Assembly: GCF_013836145.1 (NCBI RefSeq)
Contig: NZ_CP057483.1
Location: 1,116,001-1,180,000 of the forward strand
Length of the DNA stretch: 64,000 nucleotides
Reading direction: 5' to 3'
Origin: Citrobacter sp. RHB25-C09
GTDB taxonomy: Bacteria; Pseudomonadota; Gammaproteobacteria; Enterobacterales; Enterobacteriaceae
The position numbers and the translations under genes are program-made. The notes beneath the pieces were generated by a model. That model was not told the DNA's origin and did not search any database. It was given only the letters and a program-made list of their open reading frames with translations. Shown here one piece after another: positions 60,766-64,000 of this stretch. Position 1 is the first letter of the stretch. Each line of letters starts with the position of its first letter.

Positions 60766-61083
60766 ATGATGATACGTGAGCAAATAGAAGAAAAATTAAG
60801 GGCGGCGTTCCAACCCGTGTTCCTCGAAGTTGTGGATGAAAGCTATCGTCACAATGTTCCGGCAGGTTCTGAAAGCCATTTTAAAGTGGTACTGGTGAGC
60901 GATCGTTTCACAGGAGAACGTTTTTTAAATCGTCACCGGATGATTTATGGAACATTAACGGCGGAATTCGCAACAACTGTCCATGCGCTGGCGCTGCATA
61001 CCTACACCATTAAGGAGTGGGAAGGGCTTCAGGATACGATTTTTGCGTCGCCCCCTTGTCGTGGAGCGGGGAGTATTGCATAA
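60766..61083 (+). CDS. bolA: Morphogene/transcriptional regulator BolA
   Basis: 105 residues from the ATG at 60766 with GAGGAG ahead (a second ATG follows directly). BolA is an RpoS-induced protein that rounds cell shape, represses mreB and favours biofilm; it also pairs with monothiol glutaredoxins around Fe-S clusters. The class II KH-like domain shows FKVVLVSDRFTGERFLNRHR with the conserved His, and VHALALHTYTIKEW. Terminator follows. The neighbouring iraP-RpoS and dgcC functions fit the same stationary-phase programme. Confidence 0.96.
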   Translation: MMIREQIEEKLRAAFQPVFLEVVDESYRHNVPAGSESHFKVVLVSDRFTGERFLNRHRMIYGTLTAEFATTVHALALHTYTIKEWEGLQDTIFASPPCRGAGSIA

Positions 61084-61135
61084 AAACGCATTTGCAACCG
61101 TTGGCGCTTTTCCAGTATGTTGCTAACGATTAAGT

Positions 61136-61163
61136 AAAAACGGCCTGCGGGCCGTTTTGTTTT
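61136..61163 (+). terminator. Rho-independent terminator after bolA
   Basis: aaaacggcc (61137-61145) pairs perfectly with ggccgtttt (61150-61158) around tgcg, followed by gtttt. Confidence 0.93.
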
Positions 61164-61251
61164 GTCTGAATATTGAACTAAAACGATCGTTTTCAGACCA
61201 AAATTAGCCGGGAATTGTGAAAAAAGCCGCAGCAACGCGCATTCACCGTCC

Positions 61252-61424
61252 TCGACTCGTAAAAGTGATGCCGCTATAATGCCGCGTCTTATTTGAATGT
61301 CTTCGGGATGATTCTGACGACAGGGAATGTGATTAAGTATGAGAACATCCCGGTTCCGCGAAGCTAATAATCTGTGCTTGCGGAGTAGAGTTGACCGAGC
61401 ACTGTGATTTTTTGAGGTAACAAG
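61252..61424 (+). promoter_or_regulatory. tig promoter and structured leader
   Basis: TATAAT at 61275-61280, with a fair -35 (tcgact, 61252-61257) 17 bp away, predicts a start near 61287 and a leader of about 138 nt. In the leader, cgggatg (61304-61310) pairs with catcccg (61346-61352), and cttc (61301-61304) with gaag (61360-61363). AGGTAA stands just before the ATG. Confidence 0.6.
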
Positions 61425-62723
61425 ATGCAAGTTTCAGTTGAAACCACTCAAGGCCTTGGCCGCCGTGTAACGATTACAATCGCTGCTGACAGCATCGAGA
61501 CCGCTGTTAAAAGCGAGCTGGTCAACGTAGCGAAGAAAGTACGTATTGACGGCTTCCGTAAAGGCAAAGTACCGATGAATGTTGTTGCTCAGCGTTATGG
61601 CGCGTCGGTTCGCCAGGATGTGCTGGGTGACCTGATGAGCCGTAACTTCGTTGACGCGATCATCAAAGAAAAAATCAATCCAGCGGGTGCGCCGAACTAC
61701 GTTCCGGGCGAATACAAGCTGGGTGAAGACTTCACCTACGCCGTAGAGTTTGAAGTTTATCCGGAAGTCGAACTGACTGGCCTGGAAGCAATCGAAGTTG
61801 AAAAACCGGTTGTTGAAGTGACCGACGCTGACGTTGATGTGATGCTGGATACCCTGCGTAAGCAGCAGGCGACCTGGAAAGACAAAGACGGCGCTGCTGA
61901 TGCAGAAGACCGCGTAACCGTAGACTTCACCGGCTCTGTTGACGGCGAAGAGTTCGAAGGCGGCAAAGCGTCTGATTTCGTACTGGCGATGGGCCAGGGT
62001 CGTATGATCCCAGGCTTTGAAGACGGTATCAAAGGCCACAAAGCGGGTGAAGAATTCACCATCGACGTGACCTTCCCGGAAGATTACCACGCTGAAAACC
62101 TGAAAGGTAAAGCGGCGAAGTTCGTCATCAATCTGAAGAAAGTTGAAGAGCGCGAACTGCCGGAACTGACTGAAGAATTCATCAAACGTTTCGGCGTTGA
62201 AGATGGTTCCGTTGCCGGTCTGCGTACCGAAGTACGTAAAAACATGGAGCGCGAGCTGAAAGGCGCTGTGCGTAACCGTGTGAAATCTCAGGCGATCGAA
62301 GGTCTGGTGAAAGCTAACGACATCGACGTTCCAGCGGCACTGATCGACAGCGAAATCGACGTTCTGCGTCGTCAGGCTGCTCAGCGTTTCGGTGGCAACG
62401 AGAAACAAGCTTTCGAACTGCCGCGTGAACTGTTCGAAGAACAAGCTAAACGCCGCGTCGTGGTTGGCCTGCTGCTGGGCGAAGTCATTCGCACCAACGA
62501 GCTGAAAGCTGACGAAGAGCGCGTGAAAGGCCTGATCGAAGAGATGGCGTCTGCGTACGAAGATCCGAAAGAAGTGATCGAGTTCTACAGCAAAAATAAA
62601 GAGCTGATGGACAACATGCGTAACGTCGCTCTGGAAGAACAGGCTGTTGAAGCGGTTCTGGCGAAAGCGAAAGTGACTGAAAAAGCCACTACTTTCAACG
62701 AACTGATGAACCAGCAGGCGTAA
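61425..62723 (+). CDS. tig: Trigger factor
   Basis: 432 residues, as in E. coli. It is the ribosome-bound chaperone at the nascent chain exit and a peptidyl-prolyl isomerase. The N-terminal ribosome-binding signature is GFRKGKVP (about residues 43-50). The FKBP-like domain spans about 150-245 (VDFTGSVDGEEFEGG, GRMIPGFEDGIKGHK). The C-terminal helical arms make up the rest. It precedes clpP and clpX, the usual order. Confidence 0.98.
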   Translation: MQVSVETTQGLGRRVTITIAADSIETAVKSELVNVAKKVRIDGFRKGKVPMNVVAQRYGASVRQDVLGDLMSRNFVDAIIKEKINPAGAPNYVPGEYKLGEDFTYAVEFEVYPEVELTGLEAIEVEKPVVEVTDADVDVMLDTLRKQQATWKDKDGAADAEDRVTVDFTGSVDGEEFEGGKASDFVLAMGQGRMIPGFEDGIKGHKAGEEFTIDVTFPEDYHAENLKGKAAKFVINLKKVEERELPELTEEFIKRFGVEDGSVAGLRTEVRKNMERELKGAVRNRVKSQAIEGLVKANDIDVPAALIDSEIDVLRRQAAQRFGGNEKQAFELPRELFEEQAKRRVVVGLLLGEVIRTNELKADEERVKGLIEEMASAYEDPKEVIEFYSKNKELMDNMRNVALEEQAVEAVLAKAKVTEKATTFNELMNQQA

Positions 62724-62739
62724 TCTCTGTTCTGTGCAC

Positions 62740-62829
62740 GCCTGATGGCGCTGCGCTTATCAGGCCTACGGGATTGGCACACTACGTTGATTCTGTAGGT
62801 CGGATAAGACGCTTGCATAGCCATCCGAC
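62740..62829. repeat. BIME between tig and clpP
   Basis: gcctgat (62740-62746) and atcaggc (62759-62765) form one REP; a second unit in opposite orientation runs from taggtcggataag (62796) to catccgac (62822-62829). Confidence 0.85.
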
Positions 62830-62868
62830 AAAAAAAACCGCTGAGTTTCGTACCAGCGGTTTTTTTTG
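62829..62868 (+). terminator. Rho-independent terminator after tig
   Basis: aaaaaaaccgctg (62831-62843) pairs with cagcggttttttt (62854-62866) around a 10-nt loop. It is an A/T-flanked bidirectional type, right after the BIME. Confidence 0.92.
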
Positions 62869-62939
62869 TCATGGCTTTTACCGGGAAGAGTACGAAAAAG
62901 CGTTTTTCGTTGTTAGCGTTAAAGCAAAAGATTGTTATG

Positions 62940-62967
62940 CTTGAATTATGGCGATGCCGTACCCATA
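62940..62967 (+). promoter_or_regulatory. Heat-shock (sigma-32) promoter of clpP
   Basis: CTTGAA (62940-62945) and CCCATA (62962-62967), 16 bp apart, fit the sigma-32 consensus CTTGAA-N13-17-CCCCAT. E. coli clpP has a heat-shock promoter of this kind. The ATG is 82 bp downstream. Confidence 0.7.
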
Positions 62968-63048
62968 ACAGAGGGACTAGCTGATAATCCGTCCAGAAGG
63001 TTACAATCGGTACAGCAGGTTTTATCATTTTTTATCCAGGAGACGGAA

Positions 63049-63672
63049 ATGTCATACAGCGGCGAACGAGATAATTTTGCACCCCATATGGCGCTGGTGC
63101 CGATGGTCATTGAACAGACCTCACGTGGTGAGCGCTCTTTTGATATTTTTTCTCGTCTTCTTAAGGAACGTGTTATTTTTCTGACCGGCCAGGTCGAAGA
63201 CCAGATGGCTAACCTGATCGTGGCGCAGATGCTGTTCCTGGAAGCGGAAAACCCAGAAAAAGATATCTATCTCTACATCAACTCCCCTGGCGGGGTGATT
63301 ACGGCGGGTATGTCTATTTATGACACCATGCAGTTTATCAAGCCAGACGTCAGCACCATCTGTATGGGCCAGGCGGCCTCGATGGGAGCATTCTTGTTGA
63401 CTGCCGGGGCAAAAGGTAAACGTTTTTGCCTGCCAAACTCCCGCGTCATGATCCACCAGCCTCTGGGCGGTTATCAGGGCCAGGCAACGGATATTGAAAT
63501 TCATGCCCGTGAAATCCTGAAGGTGAAAGGACGCATGAATGAACTTATGGCGCATCATACGGGTCAATCTCTTGAGCAGATTGAGCGTGATACAGAGCGC
63601 GATCGCTTCCTCTCTGCCTCCGAGGCAGTAGAGTACGGCTTAGTCGACTCGATTTTGACTCATCGTAATTGA
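63049..63672 (+). CDS. clpP: ATP-dependent Clp protease proteolytic subunit ClpP
   Basis: 207 residues from the ATG at 63049 with CAGGAGACGG ahead; an earlier in-frame start is rejected. ClpP forms the double-heptamer serine protease chamber that works with ClpX or ClpA. The catalytic triad is Ser111 in GQAASMGAFLL, His136 in VMIHQPLGG and Asp185 near RDRFLSASEA. A short N-terminal propeptide precedes ALVPMVIEQT. ClpXP degrades RpoS, the process that IraP blocks. Confidence 0.98.
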   Translation: MSYSGERDNFAPHMALVPMVIEQTSRGERSFDIFSRLLKERVIFLTGQVEDQMANLIVAQMLFLEAENPEKDIYLYINSPGGVITAGMSIYDTMQFIKPDVSTICMGQAASMGAFLLTAGAKGKRFCLPNSRVMIHQPLGGYQGQATDIEIHAREILKVKGRMNELMAHHTGQSLEQIERDTERDRFLSASEAVEYGLVDSILTHRN

Positions 63673-63688
63673 TGCCCAGGGCGTAAGT

Positions 63689-63716
63689 GTGCCGCTATAC
63701 TTACCAGGGGCGGCAC
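63689..63716 (+). terminator. Intercistronic hairpin between clpP and clpX
   Basis: gtgccgc (63689-63695) pairs perfectly with gcggcac (63710-63716) around 14 nt. There is no T-run, so it is more likely a weak attenuator or an mRNA 3'-end stabiliser than a full terminator. Confidence 0.4.
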
Positions 63717-63798
63717 AACGCGATAAGCGAGTTGCGCCTGAGAATGGCATATTGCGTCGTCATGTGCGGCACAAAGAACAAAGAAGAGGTTTTTACTC

Positions 63799-64000
63799 AT
63801 GACAGATAAACGCAAAGATGGCTCGGGCAAACTGTTGTACTGCTCTTTTTGCGGCAAAAGCCAGCATGAAGTGCGTAAGCTCATTGCCGGCCCATCCGTG
63901 TATATCTGCGACGAATGTGTCGATTTATGTAACGACATCATCCGCGAAGAGATAAAAGAAGTGGCACCGCACCGTGAACGCAGTGCGTTGCCGACGCCAC
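63799..64000 (+). CDS. clpX: ClpX, ATP-dependent Clp protease unfoldase, 5' part
   Basis: 67 complete codons up to the window edge. ClpX is the AAA+ unfoldase that recognises substrates such as ssrA-tagged proteins and RpoS-RssB and feeds them to ClpP. The N-terminal zinc-binding domain is intact, with Cys15, Cys18, Cys37 and Cys40 (YCSFC and YICDEC) and ends [13 protein letters not shown]. AAGAAGAGGT is the ribosome site. The AAA+ part lies outside the window. Confidence 0.97.

Noticed and set aside
61434..62444. 336-codon open frame antisense to tig
   Set aside because: It mirrors the codon pattern of a highly biased gene, has no family resemblance or ribosome site, and tig is certain.
62932..63048. 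Longer ClpP start
   Set aside because: It runs through the sigma-32 promoter; the ATG at 63049 has a strong ribosome site and gives 207 residues.
1..64000. CRISPR array, tRNA, rRNA, IS element, prophage or integron
   Set aside because: No regularly spaced repeats, no cloverleaf-like gene with CCA end, no transposase or integrase among the reading frames. The repeats seen are REP/BIME palindromes.

Overview
This window is a stretch of enterobacterial core chromosome. Gene order, protein sequences and the many REP/BIME palindromes point to the Escherichia-Salmonella-Citrobacter group. The accessory genes differ from E. coli K-12, and I judge a Citrobacter-like organism most likely; this is inference from remembered relatives, not a database result. 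I see no phage, IS element, integrase, CRISPR array, tRNA or rRNA.

Layout. Positions 1-6000 hold the tail of an extensin-like gene, an MdtG-type MFS exporter, the stress and phosphate genes iraP, phoA and psiF, then the diguanylate cyclase dgcC and proC. Positions 6000-10850 hold yaiI, the TyrR-type aroL-yaiA-aroM cluster, ppnP, rdgC and mak. Positions 10850-18700 hold araJ, the nuclease pair sbcD-sbcC and the phosphate two-component system phoB-phoR. Positions 19000-24000 hold the transporters brnQ and proY and the maltodextrin glucosidase malZ. Positions 23900-28700 are an accessory block: a DUF2339-DUF3999 membrane/envelope gene pair and a convergent 2-Cys peroxiredoxin. Positions 28800-35000 hold acpH and the queA-tgt-yajC-secD-secF operon (queuosine tRNA modification and the Sec accessory complex). 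A VOC protein and a WYL-type regulator (35150-36225) occupy the secF-tsx gap, followed by tsx and yajI.

Positions 38260-42370 are the nrdR-ribD-ribH-nusB-thiL-pgpA cluster (riboflavin, thiamine, transcription control). On the other strand lie yajO, dxs, ispA and xseB (isoprenoid precursors and exonuclease VII), then thiI, yajL, panE and yajQ. An orphan DUF1120 fimbria-like gene sits in an AT-rich pocket between yajQ and yajR. The cyoABCDE operon encodes cytochrome bo3 oxidase with heme O synthase. The window closes with yajG-ampG (peptidoglycan recycling), bolA, tig, clpP and the start of clpX.

Regulation readable in the sequence: Pho boxes before phoA and phoB, paired TyrR boxes before aroL, MalT-type boxes before malZ, an exact CsgD-type motif inside a perfect inverted repeat before dgcC, two CRP-like sites spaced as in a CytR/CRP promoter before tsx, a gearbox -10 before bolA and a heat-shock promoter before clpP. 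REP/BIME elements sit mostly at gene 3' ends. One of them is bracketed by a diverged 40-bp duplication of the thiI 3' end, and another appears to supply the last codons of araJ. I found no clear undescribed multi-gene defence or metabolic system; the accessory genes, the thiI duplication and a few intergenic structures are the items worth a second look.
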